NCBI GenBank assembly: GCA_034231615.1
Contig: CM067317.1
Location: forward strand, 44,001,531-44,065,530
From: Meghimatium bilineatum
Taxonomy: Eukaryota > Mollusca > Gastropoda > Stylommatophora > Philomycidae
Reading direction: 5' to 3'
DNA: 64,000 bases
Position numbers and translations under genes: made by a program. This document shows, in pieces, positions 41,301 through 53,844 of this stretch. Each line of letters begins with the position of its first letter. Positions within the stretch are counted from its first letter, which is position 1. The notes below the pieces were generated by a model. The model was given only the letters and a program-made list of their open reading frames with translations, made no database searches and had not been told where the DNA came from.

Positions 41301-44300
41301 CTAGTCTACTATACTAGTGACATGGTTATAGATGTACGGTCGTGGACTAGTCTACTATACTAGTGACATGGTTATAGATGTACGGTCGTGGGCTAGTCTA
41401 CTATACTAGTGATATGGTTACAGATGTACGGTCGTGGACTAGTCTACTATACTAGTGATATGGTTACAGATGTACGGTCGTGGACTAGTCTACTATACTA
41501 GAGATATGGTTACAGATGTACGGTCGTGGGCTAGTCTACTATACTAGTGACATGGTTATAGATGTACGGTCGTAGGCTAGTCTACTATACTAGTGATATG
41601 GTTACAGATGTACGGTCGTGGACTAGTCTACTATACTAGTGATATGGTTACAGATGTACGGTCGTGGACTAGTCTACTATACTAGAGATATGGTTACAGA
41701 TGTACGGTCGTGGGCTAGTCTACTATACTAGTGATATGGTTACAGAAGTACGGTCGTGGACTAGTCTACTATACTAGAGATATGGTTACAGATGTACGGT
41801 CGTGGACTAGTCTACTATACTAGTGATATGGTTACAGATGTACGGTCGTGGACTAGTCTACTATACTAGAGATATGGTTACAGATGTACGGTCGTGGACT
41901 AGTCTACTATACTAGTGAAATGGTTACAGATGTACGGTCGTGGACTAGTCTACTGTACTAGAGATATGGTTACAGATGTACGGTCGTGGACTAGTCTACT
42001 ATACTAGAGATATGGTTACAGATGTCCGGTCGTGGGCTAGTCTACTATACTAGTGACATGGTTATAGATGTCCGGTCGTGGGCTAGTCTACTATACTAGT
42101 GACATGGTTATAGATGTCCGGTCATGGACTAGTCTACTATACTAGTGACATGGTTATAGATGTCCGGTCGTGGGCTAGTCTACTATACTAGTGACATGGT
42201 TATAGATGTCCGGTCGTGGGCTAGTCTACTATACTAGTGACATGGTTATAGATGTACGGTCGTGGGCTAGTCTACTATACTAGTGACATGGTTATAGATG
42301 TCCGGTCGTGGACTAGTCTACTATACTAGTGACATGGTTATAGATGTCCGGTCGTGGGCTAGTCTACTATACTAGTGACATGGTTATAGATGTACGCTCG
42401 TGGACTAGTCTACTATACTAGTGACATGGTTATAGATGTACGGTCGTGGGCTTGTGTACTATACTAGTGACATGGTTATAGATGTCCGGTCATGGACTAG
42501 TCTACTATACTAGTGACATGGTTATAGATGTCCGGTCGTGGGCTAGTCTACTATACTAGTGACATGGTTATAGATGTACGATCGTGGGCTAGTCTACTAT
42601 ACTAGTGACATGGTTATAGATGTCCGGTCGTGGGCTAGTCTACTATACTAGTGACATGGTTATAGATGTACGCTCGTGGTCTAGTCTACTATACTAGTGA
42701 CATGGTTATAGATGTACGGTCGTGGGCTTGTGTACTATACTAGTGACATGGTTATAGATGTCCAGTCATGGACTAGTCTACTATACTAGTGACATGGTTA
42801 TAGATGTCCGGTCGTGGGCTAGTCTACTATACTAGTGACATGGTTATAGATGTCCGGTCGTGGGCTAGTCTACTATACTAGTGACATGGTTATAGATGTC
42901 CGGTCATGGACTAGTCTACTATACTAGTGACATGGTTATAGATGTCCCTGTCGTGGGCTAGTCTACTATACTAGTGACATGGTTATAGATGTCCGGTCAT
43001 GGACTAGTCTACTATACTAGTGACATGGTTACAGATGTCCGGTCGTGGGCTAGTCTAATATACTAGTGACATGGTTATAGATGTCCGGTCGTGGGCTAGT
43101 CTACTATACTAGTGACATGGTTATAGATGTACGGTCGTGGACTAGTCTACTATACTAGTGACATGGTTATAGATGTACGGTCATGGACTAGTCTACTATA
43201 CTAGTGACATGGTTATAGATGTCCGGTCGTGGACTAGTCTACTATACTAGTGACATGGTTATAGATGTACGGTCGTGGGCTAGTCTACTATACTAGTGAC
43301 ATGGTTACAGATGTCCGGTCGTGGGCTAGTCTACTATACTAGTGACATGGTTATAGATGTACGGTCGTGGGCTAGTTTACTATACTAGTGACATGGTTAT
43401 AGATGTCCGGTCGTGGGATAGTCTACTATACTAGTGACAAAGTTATAGATGTCCGGTCGTGGGCTAGTCTACTATACTAGTGACATGGTTATAGATGTCC
43501 GGTCATGGACTAGTCTACTATACTAGTGACATGGTTATAGATGTCCGGTCGTGGGCTAGTCTACTATACTAGTGACATGGTTATAGATGTCCGGTCCTGG
43601 GCTATTCTACTATACTAGTGACATGATTATAGATGTCCGGTCGTGGGCTAGTCTACTATACTAGTGATATGGTTACAGATGTACGGTCGTGGGCTAGTCT
43701 ACTATACTAGTGACATGGTTACAGATGTACAGTCGTGGGCTAGTCTACTATACTAGAGATATGGTTACAGATGTCCGGTCGTGGGCTAGTCTACTATACT
43801 AGTGACATGGTTATAGATGTCCGGTCGTGGGCTAGTCTACTATACTAGTGACATGGTTATAGATGTCCGGTCATGGACTAGTCTACTATACTAGTGACAT
43901 GGTTATAGATGTCCGGTCGTGGGCTAGTCTACTATACTAGTGACATGGTTATAGATGTCCGGTCGTGGGCTAGTCTACTATACTAGTGACATGGTTATAG
44001 ATGTACGGTCGTGGGCTAGTCTACTATACTAGTGACATGGTTATAGATGTCCGGTCGTGGACTAGTCTACTATACTAGTGACATGGTTATAGATGTCCGG
44101 TCGTGGGCTAGTCTACTATACTAGTGACATGGTTATAGATGTACGCTCGTGGACTAGTCTACTATACTAGTGACATGGTTATAGATGTACGGTCGTGGGC
44201 TTGTGTACTATACTAGTGACATGGTTATAGATGTCCGGTCATGGACTAGTCTACTATACTAGTGACATGGTTATAGATGTCCGGTCGTGGGCTAGTCTAC

Positions 44301-45430
44301 TATACTAGTGACATGGTTATAGATGTACGATCGTGGGCTAGTCTACTATACTAGTGACATGGTTATAGATGTCCGGTCGTGGGCTAGTCTACTATACTAG
44401 TGACATGGTTATAGATGTACGCTCGTGGTCTAGTCTACTATACTAGTGACATGGTTATAGATGTACGGTCGTGGGCTTGTGTACTATACTAGTGACATGG
44501 TTATAGATGTCCGGTCATGGACTAGTCTACTATACTAGTGACATGGTTATAGATGTCCGGTCGTGGGCTAGTCTACTATACTAGTGACATGGTTATAGAT
44601 GTCCGGTCGTGGGCTAGTCTACTATACTAGTGACATGGTTATAGATGTCCGGTCATGGACTAGTCTACTATACTAGTGACATGGTTATAGATGTCCCTGT
44701 CGTGGGCTAGTCTACTATACTAGTGACATGGTTATAGATGTCCGGTCATGGACTAGTCTACTATACTAGTGACATGGTTACAGATGTCCGGTCGTGGGCT
44801 AGTCTAATATACTAGTGACATGGTTATAGATGTCCGGTCGTGGGCTAGTCTACTATACTAGTGACATGGTTATAGATGTACGGTCGTGGACTAGTCTACT
44901 ATACTAGTGACATGGTTATAGATGTACGGTCATGGACTAGTCTACTATACTAGTGACATGGTTATAGATGTCCGGTCGTGGACTAGTCTACTATACTAGT
45001 GACATGGTTATAGATGTACGGTCGTGGGCTAGTCTACTATACTAGTGACATGGTTACAGATGTCCGGTCGTGGGCTAGTCTACTATACTAGTGACATGGT
45101 TATAGATGTACGGTCGTGGGCTAGTTTACTATACTAGTGACATGGTTATAGATGTCCGGTCGTGGGATAGTCTACTATACTAGTGACAAAGTTATAGATG
45201 TCCGGTCGTGGGCTAGTCTACTATACTAGTGACATGGTTATAGATGTCCGGTCATGGACTAGTCTACTATACTAGTGACATGGTTATAGATGTCCGGTCG
45301 TGGGCTAGTCTACTATACTAGTGACATGGTTATAGATGTCCGGTCCTGGGCTATTCTACTATACTAGTGACATGATTATAGATGTCCGGTCGTGAGCTAG
45401 TCTACTATACTAGTGATATGATTACAGATG
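38306..45430 (+). repeat. 46-bp satellite array, about 155 copies
   Basis: The unit is gtcgtgggctagtctactat, actagtgacatggttataga and tgtccg. It covers 7.1 kb without interruption. Two linked subtypes exist: gtgacatggttatag, and g(t/a)gatatggttacag. Other variant positions are gtccgg/gtacgg, gtcgtggg/gtcatgga and ggct/gact. Many units contain actagt twice, 7 bp apart, so each can form a small hairpin. Indels are rare (one ccctg unit is 47 bp). Flanks are a MITE end on the left and an S1-like repeat on the right. Confidence 0.97.
41940..45430 (+). repeat. 1749-bp higher-order duplication within the satellite
   Basis: Rare markers recur exactly 1749 bp apart: gtccctgtcg at 42943/44692, gacaaagtt at 43436/45185, tcctgggctattc at 43595/45344, and gcttgtgtac at 42450/44199. 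1749 is 38 units of 46 bp plus the one extra base. A block of about 38 units was therefore duplicated in tandem very recently. Further left, the marker gtcgaggac recurs 552 bp apart (12 units) at 39591 and 40143. Confidence 0.9.
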
Positions 45431-45459
45431 TCCACCGTTCAGTGGTAGTGGTAAAAACA

Positions 45460-45635
45460 CCAAAAATATTTCTTACTAACGTCAAAGTTTGTGGAGCCAT
45501 CTGCACAAATAGAACGGAAACACAGAGCATTTCTGTTCTCTGGAAAACATCCTGCTGAAAATCTATGACCATTGTCCATTTATAAGAAAGATCCAGTGGG
45601 AGTTTGAGAACGAACACAATTAGAAAAAAGCTAGT
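45460..45635 (+). mobile_element. S1-related repeat (variant with catttctgttctctgg)
   Basis: Contains agcatttctgttctctgg, acatcctgctg and gggagtttgagaacgaacac, the 3' order of S1, with a variant middle (gccatctgcacaaatagaac) shared with 50240-50340. No GAA tail is kept. Confidence 0.55.
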
Positions 45636-45700
45636 ACTGCCAAAGCCTGATGTTTTGGGCAACTGGTAAAAATAAGTCCATAGCATAACTAATCCCCAAT

Positions 45701-45708
45701 ATCTAGAT
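45701..45708. repeat. 8-bp target-site duplication, left
   Basis: atctagat, repeated exactly at 48052-48059, flanks the hAT element. Confidence 0.85.
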
Positions 45709-48051
45709 CAGGCATGTCAAACTCAGAAAGTATGCGGCTTTTGAATATACTGGCGGGCCACACCAACAAATCTGAGAAACACTGTAATCTTATTTAATTA
45801 TATTTAATTAATTTGCATGCTTACTACAACGGCTTTATTAAACTAACGCCCCAGAACGCCAAATATAACAATTGTAATCCAACATTTATTTAAGAACATT
45901 CAATCATTTGTACTCTTTAATCAGTGTTTTGTCCTGAGGTTTGATGCCTCTTTTTCATGACAATTTTTTGTATATCTGGCTGAAATGTATTTGCAGTTCC
46001 GACCTTCATCAGGGATGACAAGTGTTCATCGGTCAGCCTTTGTTCTCTGAGAAGGGTTTGTTAATTTCATGAATGAAAAAAACTGTTCACACACTTAGGT
46101 GAAACTGAACATTTCCATAATTCTAGTTTAAAACTTTCTGAAGTTTGTAAACTTTTTAGGAAAGTATGAATAGAAGCCACCAACTTCTAGATACTTTGCT
46201 ATGAGTGTAGAATCAGACTTCATTTCTAACAGCTCGCTTCATCTGCAAGTTTTTCTCTGCTTTGACAACATCAAATTTGAATGGTGCCAAGAATAATGCA
46301 AAATGGTATTCAAAAGATGAGAAATCACTAAATCTTTCCTGGAACTCTTTTGACAATAACTCTAGGTGACTCTCATATTTAGCAAAGGTAAGTACAGATT
46401 CAGCATTGGCCTGGTTTTTGAGCTCTTTGCAGTTAGGAAAATGAACCAAATTGTCATGTGACAACTGTGTCTTCCATAAGCTTAGTTTTATAATGAAACA
46501 CTTGATGTCGTACAACTGAGTGACGAGTTTGTTTTTGCCTTGTAATTTCAAAGTAAGATCACTTAAATGCTAGATCCTGGATGCAACTTTCATCTTTTAT
46601 TTCATCATTATTTTTACGTTTTATCTCTAAAAATATAGTAATTTCTGGTCTCAGCAAATAAAATCTTTTCAGCACTTTGTGACACGACATCCAAAGGACT
46701 GCTGTGTAGAATGGAACATCGGTGAACTGACTATCCATGTCTTCTAACAGCTGACTGAATTGGCGATGGTTGAGAGCATTGCATTTGATGACGTTCACTG
46801 TTTTTGTGACCACACTAAGCACGTGAATCAATTGTAAAGTCTTTGAACACAAATTTTGCTGATGAGTAATGCAGCGAAAATGTGCAAATGATGAATCTGG
46901 ATACAAGTTCTAAATTTTTGTTCACAACTTGGCAGCAACACCATTATGTCTGCCAACCATATTCGCAGCATCGTCAGTAGATAAACATACAAGTTTACTC
47001 AAAATCATAGTCATGCAGAATCTTCGCTCGCTGTAGTGTCATGAATTGGGATTAGTTCAATCAGTTCTTCATAAATATTAAATTCACTGTCACAGGTCCT
47101 AATAAAAACTGCAAGCTGTGCTATTCCAGTGATGTCAACGGTCTCATCAACAGTAATAGAAAAATGTTCAAATTTGGATGATGCAGCCTTCAACTGTTGC
47201 TTCAAATCATCTGCCATTTCATCAATCTGTCCAGTAACAGTGTTACTGGTTAATGAAATATCCTTAAATAACTGCTTTCTGTGGGCACACAATGTCAACC
47301 GTTTTTTTACAAGGCAATGCTTTACTAAATCTCCTTCACTGTAAGATTTCCCACTCATGGCGACCATGCGGCTGAGTTCATAGCTTGCAGTAACGGAAGC
47401 GACATTGGCTTGATATATTTTTGTAAAATATATCTGTTGCTGTATCAAGTTAGCCTTCAACTCCTTGATTCTTGAAATACGCATTAAGCCCTCATATTTA
47501 TTTCAAGATCGATGGTTGGTTTCATAATGTCTTTTTAAGTTGTACTCTTTTGGCATGGCAATGCTGTTATTGCATTCTAAACAATGTATCTTTCCATTTA
47601 CCATTGTACAAAAATACTGTAGTTTCCATTTTTCTTGAAATACTCGCCTTTCTTCATCATGTGTCCTTTTCTTCTTAGCTGAAGGTGCTGTAGCCATTTT
47701 AAATGGTGTCAGTTTATGCAGTACTTCATAAAAACAAATAATATAATTACTGGCATGATTCCACAAGATAAAATTTATTATTGTTTTAAAATTTTAACAT
47801 GGCAATAACAATCTGTCTGCTACTTCCGGTCAATGTTGCCAATTTTCATAGATAGAAAACCCTTACTAGCTTAAAATAGCTGTATTATTTTCTTATACTT
47901 GGCACCGTGCCAGATTTCTGTTGTATACGCCCAGTTTAAAGTATTAAAACTGCAATTTTTGCCATTACATGAGACAATTGCAATATCTTTTGTGCTGGCC
48001 GCCGCACACGTGCTTGCAAAGGGCATGCGGTCCGCACGTTTGACACACCTG
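45709..48051 (-). mobile_element. GTF2IRD2-like hAT transposon, full length but decayed
   Basis: 2343 bp bounded by caggcatgtcaaactc at the left and gtttgacacacctg at the right, which are inverted copies of each other (CAGG-RTGTCAAAC type), and by an exact 8-bp duplication atctagat. The minus strand carries a transposase from a BED-like finger to the dimerisation region. The GTF2IRD2/Charlie8-like assignment is from remembered motif similarity. Left and right subterminal regions (about 330 bp each) are non-coding, with 'gcggcttttg...gcgggccac' on the left and 'ggccgccgcacac' on the right. Confidence 0.85.
46030..47697 (-). pseudogene. hAT transposase, GTF2IRD2-like, broken
   Basis: Reading on the minus strand from an ATG at 47697: MATAPSAKKKRTHDEERRVF, then a finger HCLECNN...KRHYETNH (C-X2-C...H-X4-H), an in-frame TGA at 47505-47503, and continuation in the same frame to FSITVDETVDITGIAQLAVF at about 47150 (catalytic-domain start). 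A frameshift lies between 47011 and 46910, followed by STDDAANMVGRHNGV, CITHQQNLCSKTL and WMSCHKVLKRFYLL. Further frameshifts lie at about 46555 and 46212, then CEQFFSFMKLTN of the dimerisation region. Several stops and three or more shifts mean no active enzyme. Length and domain order fit a complete transposase. Confidence 0.8.
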
Positions 48052-48059
48052 ATCTAGAT

Positions 48060-48140
48060 TACATCCTGCTGGACACCCAGTAGAGCAACTGTCCAGAAAG
48101 ATCCCGCTGGAATTTGAGAAAACACACAAAAAACAGGAGT
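48060..48140 (+). mobile_element. S1-related repeat, 3' end
   Basis: tacatcctgctggacaccca, followed by gctggaatttgagaaaacac, matches the S1 3' region. It begins right at the hAT target-site duplication. Confidence 0.5.
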
Positions 48141-48463
48141 GAGAGAAAAGAAAAGATGATTAGAGAAAATTAGAGAAGCTGGCAAATAACAAGAGGAAAA
48201 ATGAATCATCAGATAAGGATGATGAGAAATAAAAACCATAAACAGACTATATATTATCAACAACTCAAATGCTGAAGTGAATACATAAAATATCTGGTTT
48301 ATATAAAAAATACCAACACAATCAATGAGACCCACACAATTATAAAAGTATGATCAATAATACATTAATTATTATAGCAATTCTCAGATTATATAAGTAC
48401 TAGACATGGCTGCATTGTGCTTCAGAAAGTTGTAAATAGATTTCAACCAACAGGCAGTCTTCT
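48141..48463. other. no recognisable feature
   Basis: AT-rich spacer; the 93-residue minus frame (48054-48335) shows no motif. Confidence 0.4.
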
Positions 48464-48985
48464 TACTGATTGTAACAGATTACAACAAACAGAAAGTCTA
48501 CCTATATTTTATTGTAACAGATTACAACAAACAGAAAGTCTACCTATATTTTATTGTAACAGATTACAACAAACAGAAAGTCTACCTATATTTTATTGTA
48601 ACAGATTACAACAAACAGAAAGTCTACCTATATTTTATTGTAACAGATTACAACAAACAGAAAGTCTACCTATATTTTATTGTAACAGATTACAACAAAC
48701 AGAAAGTCTACCAATATTTTATTGTAACAGATTACAACAAACAGAAAGTCTACCTATATTTTATTGTAACAGATTACAACAAACAGAAAGTCTACCTATA
48801 TTTTATTGTAACAGATTACAACAAACAGAAAGTCTTCCTATATTTGATTGTAACAGATTACAACAAACAGAAAGTCTTCCTATATTTGATTGTAACAGAT
48901 TACAACAAACAGAAAGTCTTCCTATATTTGATTGTAACAGATTACAACAAACAGAAAGTCTACCTATATTTTATTGTAACAGATT
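48464..48985 (+). repeat. 42-bp minisatellite, about 12 copies
   Basis: The unit is tgtaacagattacaacaaac, agaaagtctacctatatttt and at. The 42-bp period keeps one frame open for 193 codons (48417-48998), giving the 14-residue repeat NRLQQTESLPIFYC. The last copies share a ttcctatatttga variant in a block. I see no transposon motif in the peptide, and there is no signal peptide or flanking domain. It is treated as a non-coding repeat with an incidental frame. Confidence 0.93.
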
Positions 48986-49149
48986 GCAATCAAATTAACA
49001 GTTTTCCCATTATGCACTCTATTGTTTACAGCTATGTTTATGTATCTTTCCAAATTCTCGTATATAGGTAATAAAAAAATTTATCCAAAACACACATTTT
49101 ATGGCAATGGTACAATGTAGAGTCATTAGATGACATACTGATGTTGGCA

Positions 49150-49285
49150 TCTTGAAGTCAGATGTATGAGGACGGAAGGTGCAGATATCGCAGTCAAGCT
49201 GTAAATCATGACACAACTCACTTTATTCTCAGGACTACATCCTGCTAATCTGCAAGTGTTTGAGAACGAATACCAATGAAGACTG
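49150..49285 (+). mobile_element. S1 repeat, 3' half
   Basis: Contains gaagtcagatgtatgaggac, gcagatatcgcag, ctgtaaatcatgacacaact, cctgctaatctgcaagtgtt and gagaacgaat. The order is as in the copy at 21010. Confidence 0.7.
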
Positions 49286-49424
49286 ATATTGTAGCTGCTT
49301 GACCAACAGATCTAAGGCATACTAGATGTATGCATAAAACTCAAACTAATAATCAGTTAAGTATCTGTAGTTGTACTACCACAACTAATCCCAGTAACCA
49401 GATCTTGCCAACTATAGCATAGAT

Positions 49425-49618
49425 CAGGAGTCTGCAACCTATGGCACGCATGCCACACTTGGCACGCCAAGCAATTTTAAATGGCACCCAGACTCTTCAC
49501 ATTTCCTGTATAAAGTTAATTATAAATCGATTAGCGCGGTTTCCTCGCTCATTTCGGCACTCTGAATAATTTGAAACCTTAAGTTAGCACAAAATTAGCA
49601 AAAGGTTGCCGACCCCTA
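49425..49618. mobile_element. hAT MITE related to the element at 8116
   Basis: 194 bp, starting caggagtctgcaacctatgg and ending aaaggttgccgacccct plus a. Left and right parts match the element at 8116-8808, including tataaagttaattataaatc and tctgaataatttgaaacctt, with the coding middle removed. Flanked by 8-bp repeats gcatagat (49417-49424) and ccatagat (49619-49626), 7 of 8 identical. Confidence 0.8.
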
Positions 49619-49626
49619 CCATAGAT

Positions 49627-50239
49627 TTTCTTAACAATACATAGGCCATGCCTATGTAACGCCGCTAGTTTGAATCTAACGGTTTGAAGTGTCTGCCTTG
49701 AACTGGTAACTGTCAGATAAGTGGGGTACAGCTATATATATCTACTCTGCAAGGTTTAATATACTACTGAATATTAGGCTGGAACATAATCATATATTGC
49801 ATATGACTGTACATTTACCCTGGAGCATAATTTGTCAAATAAGTGAGTTACAATTATGTAGGAATAGAATATAATACATTGCAGATGCAAGGAATGACTG
49901 TATATCAGAGAACACGGCACTAAAACCCATTTTTACTAGCTCACAAAGCTGATTAAAAATTACTAGGTGCACTAGCTACTGAGTTCAGAAAATATCAAAT
50001 CACAATATATGTGCCAAACTGTAAAATATGATGCTAAATTGTGACAAGGAAGAAATTATTACAGCACATCTTTGATATTGATAGTTGAAATATAATGTCC
50101 AGAACAATTTAGACTTTTAAGAAGGTGCTGGTTACCAACTTTTGAAGCTTGACATTGTAAGTTAGCTTTGACTTTAAATGCAGCAAGTTGGTTAATGTTG
50201 GGAAAATTGTTGGTAGTCAGCGAGTGAACATATTTATTA
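49627..50239. other. no recognisable feature
   Basis: AT-rich sequence with no motif or repeat recognised. Confidence 0.4.
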
Positions 50240-50340
50240 CCAACACCAATGTATGTCTGGCCCATTATCGCAAATAAAACGGTGACACCGAGCATTTCTG
50301 TTCTCTGGACTACATCCTGCTGGACATCCAGTAAGACTAT
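50240..50340 (+). mobile_element. S1-related repeat fragment
   Basis: gagcatttctgttctctgga, ctacatcctgctggacatcc and the preceding cgcaaataaaacggtgacac match the variant S1 at 45460 and the 3' piece at 48060. Confidence 0.55.
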
Positions 50341-51459
50341 ATACCTGTTATATGAGATATAATGTTGGGAAATTGTTTGGTAGTCAGAAATAACTGGTAC
50401 TACAGCATCTGGTACAAATTCTTAAAATAACACCAGATTTTGAAAATGTGTCTACATGGGTTTTCATAGAATAAGTTGTGGTTTCGTGCTTAGAAAATAT
50501 ATGAATACTCATAATATATATGTATCATTATTTTCTGTGTCAGTTCTACAAATTGTAAACACATCTGCTAATTCTAATCATAACTCATCATCATGAATCA
50601 TGACAAACTATTGCAAATGAAAGTAAAAAGCTAGTGTTACATTACTTTTTGGGGGTGGATGGAATATGTAGGGTCTGGACGTTACCTATTACAGTAAAGG
50701 ACTTCGTGAAGCATTCCACAATAGCCTCTTACAGTCCAAGAGTATCTGATTGCTGCGGAAACTACTGTCTGGCTGATACTAAGCTTCTTATATAAACAGC
50801 ATCATGCACAAATGCGCCCATAGCGACACTTTCATGAGATACCCCGGTTTCAAACAAAGCTTGCTATGGAAGCTACAGATTGCTTGGTGGTATATCCAGG
50901 TCTCTCCTTTCTCTTTTCTTGTCTACCACACTTTCTTGATTAATCTCAACAAGGATCCTGAATGGAAAGGAGGAACATCTCTACCTTGAGTGGATCCAAG
51001 ACCTGCCTAATGTCCCAGCTGTAGAGAGAGTGTCTTGCAAACTGACATTGCACCCACAGTCAGAACATGTTCTAATCTTGAGATACTAGAAACAGGGTCA
51101 ACAAAACTCATGGGGAATCTGGAAACTCGATGCTGGGGAGAATCGTGAAGGCATAGGATGCAGGATATGACAAGGTCACAGCAAATATTCGGCCACAGAA
51201 TGAAGGATCAAGGCCTGCCTCTACTGAGTGCTTGTGAACAGCAGGGAATGCACCTCTATCAACTCCACCTGAATCCTCAAAAGCAAAGACTTTTCATGGA
51301 GACTTCATAAGGGCTATTAACCACATGACCAGTTTCATATAGAGGAGGACATATGCATGTCATTCTTTGAGATATAAATGTATACAGCAAATAACCAAAT
51401 CCACAATGCCAGTCAAACAAAATCTACAATACAAGCTTGGGTGTCGTCTCGGTTACCGA
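50341..51459. other. no recognisable gene
   Basis: Short frames only. The part after about 50940 has a balanced composition that could be the 5' region of the LINE that follows, but no motif supports it. Confidence 0.4.
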
Positions 51460-53843
51460 GACCATCGCAAGAGAGATCACTCCCCTGCTAATTGCAAAAA
51501 GTCAGCGAGGGGGAACCTAAAAAAGGCATACAAAACAAGGTCTCAGATGTAATAAAAACATTACAGGAACACAATGTACACATAGCCCTCCTTCAGGAAA
51601 CAGTACCACCACAGAAAAAAATAAACATCACAGACTACACACAGCACAAACGTAATGTATGAAGTGTCAGGGCAGTATGACACTAATTAGAAATGATGTT
51701 CAGACCACCATAACCAACAGTCCTGAAGGAGACCTAGACCACCAGAGAACAAACGTATGGGACAAAAACCACACCTTGTATACACTGCAAAATATTTAAA
51801 TATTTACTCTCCCACAACATCATCCACAAGTCTGCCAGAATTTGAGCCCACAGTAAGGAGAACTATCATAGTTTGCAACTTTAATGCACATATTTCAACC
51901 CTTGGCTAAGAATGTCATAACAACAGAGGACTAGATATTGAAGACATGTGCAACAGTTCCAATCTAGTTATATTACAGACTTTGGAGACTCCACCAACAC
52001 TCTTACACGGAGCACACAATCCGACAAGCTGATCCAATCTGACATTTGTTTCATCTGACTTAGCAGAAAACAGCACCATCAAAGTCCTAGAAGATGTGGT
52101 CAGTGACACCATCAAACCTAACAACTGTCTCCATACTAAAGATGACAAAAATCATGGTAAAGCCATCTTGAAACTTTAAGAAAGCCAACTGGGCCAGGTA
52201 CAGCCAAGTAACTGATTCTGGGTCCAGTGAAATCAGCAGAAAAGTTAACATGAACATAACATACAGCAAAATCTGAACCATAATTTTAGCAGCCGCTAAA
52301 AAGCGTATACCAAGGGAAAATGTCAAGAAATACAAACACTATTGGACACCTGAACTGGCTAAAGCAGTCAAAGAGAGGAGAAACCCAGGTAGAAGGTTGA
52401 GAAACACTCTACCACCGTAAACAAAACAGAATTGAACAGATGGATAGAAAACGTAAGATACATCACAAAGGAAAACAAACGAAAGACCTGGAGAGAAAAA
52501 TGTAGCAAACTAAATCTAATATGGGAAGGAAATAAAGTCTGGAGACTTGCATAATCTCGAGGGAAAATATGTAAAGACCAATCCAACAAACATAGTAGAT
52601 AGCTGTGGCCATCTAATATATGGCAAAGAAATAACAACACCTATCAAAAAAAGCAGATACATTCAACAATTTCTATGCAAATATTAACAAATCACAGCAA
52701 CAACAAAAAATTCGACACAATACTCACAAAAAGTGCATACATAACAAAGTTCAGAACAATATTGCTGCATCTATTCAGCATACAAGAACTGAACAGGGCA
52801 ATATAGAAACTTGCTAGAAACAAAGCTCCAGGACCAGATCAAATTAAAAATGAAATGATATGTAATCTGGGACCAAAGTAATACTACTATGGTTTATGGA
52901 AAGAGAACATGGGAGGAAGGACAGCTGCTATCAGCATGGCTCACAGCAACCATCAAAAAATTTCATTCCCATTCCAAGGAAAACCGGCAGGAACACCACG
53001 ACGCTATAGGCAAGCTGGTTGAGAGAATGGCTAACAACAGACAATACTGGTGGCTGGAAGACCATGACTGTCTAGATAATAACCAGGCAGGTTTCAGGTG
53101 ATCCTCTATTCAGATTCACACATAATGTGATAGATGGTTTGCAAGAAGGAAAAGCACATTAGCAGTGTTCATTGATCTTGAGCAAGCTTATGACATAGTT
53201 TGGAGAAAGGAACTCTTGCTGAAGATGAACATATTGAAAATAGAGGGAAAGATGTTTAAATGGATAAAGGCCTTCCTGACAAACAGAACCATAGCCATCA
53301 GCTATGCCGGTACACTATCAAAGAAAAGAACATTGGAGCAGGAACTGCCTCAAGGCTCCCCTCAAAGCTGCACACTTTTCCTTATTTTCAGTGGTGATCT
53401 AACAAAACATCTCAATGTGTCAAAATCATTGCTGACATCCTTGTCATCTGTATCACTGATAAATATTCCATCCTGGCAACAGCAAAGATCAATAGAGCTC
53501 TCCTCACAATCTGAGTATACTGTAAATTGTGGAAACTAAAAATCAATAAACAGAAAACTGCTTACACGATTTTCTCATGAAGTTACCGGTACATAACAGC
53601 CAAAAGATCTGTCAACATAAAAATGAGTATGGAAATATTAACAAAGGAAGAAAACCCTGTATACATTGGAGTAAAACTAGACAGACAACTAAAAGACCAA
53701 ATAGAAAATATCAGAGGAAAAGCAAGTGAATGCCTCAACCTCATGAAGAAACTAGCTAGTACTGGGGGGAACAAAGAACATGGGGTTCCCATGAGAATAT
53801 GGAAGGAAGGACAGCTGCCATCAGCATGGCTCACAGCAACCAT
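51460..53843 (+). pseudogene. Jockey-like LINE (family G), endonuclease and RT remnants
   Basis: Broken frames give motifs in order: DVIKTLQEHNVHIALLQETV near 51540 (EEP start with catalytic Glu), CNFNAH near 51880 in place of GDFN, LTFVSSDLAENSTIKVLED near 52050, and KHYWTPELAKAVKERR near 52340. RT follows: ARNKAPGPDQIKNEM near 52820, PAGTPRRYR, LDNNQAGFR near 53090, VFIDLEQAYDIVWRKELL from 53166, KAFLTNRT, LPQGSPQSCTLFLIFSGD near 53345, a degenerate IADI for FADD, and LKINKQKTAYTIF. The final part reads SVNIKMSMEILTKEENPVY, then a repeated EGQLPSAWLTATM. Many stops and shifts are present, and no RNase H follows. Confidence 0.75.
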
Positions 53844-53844
53844 G

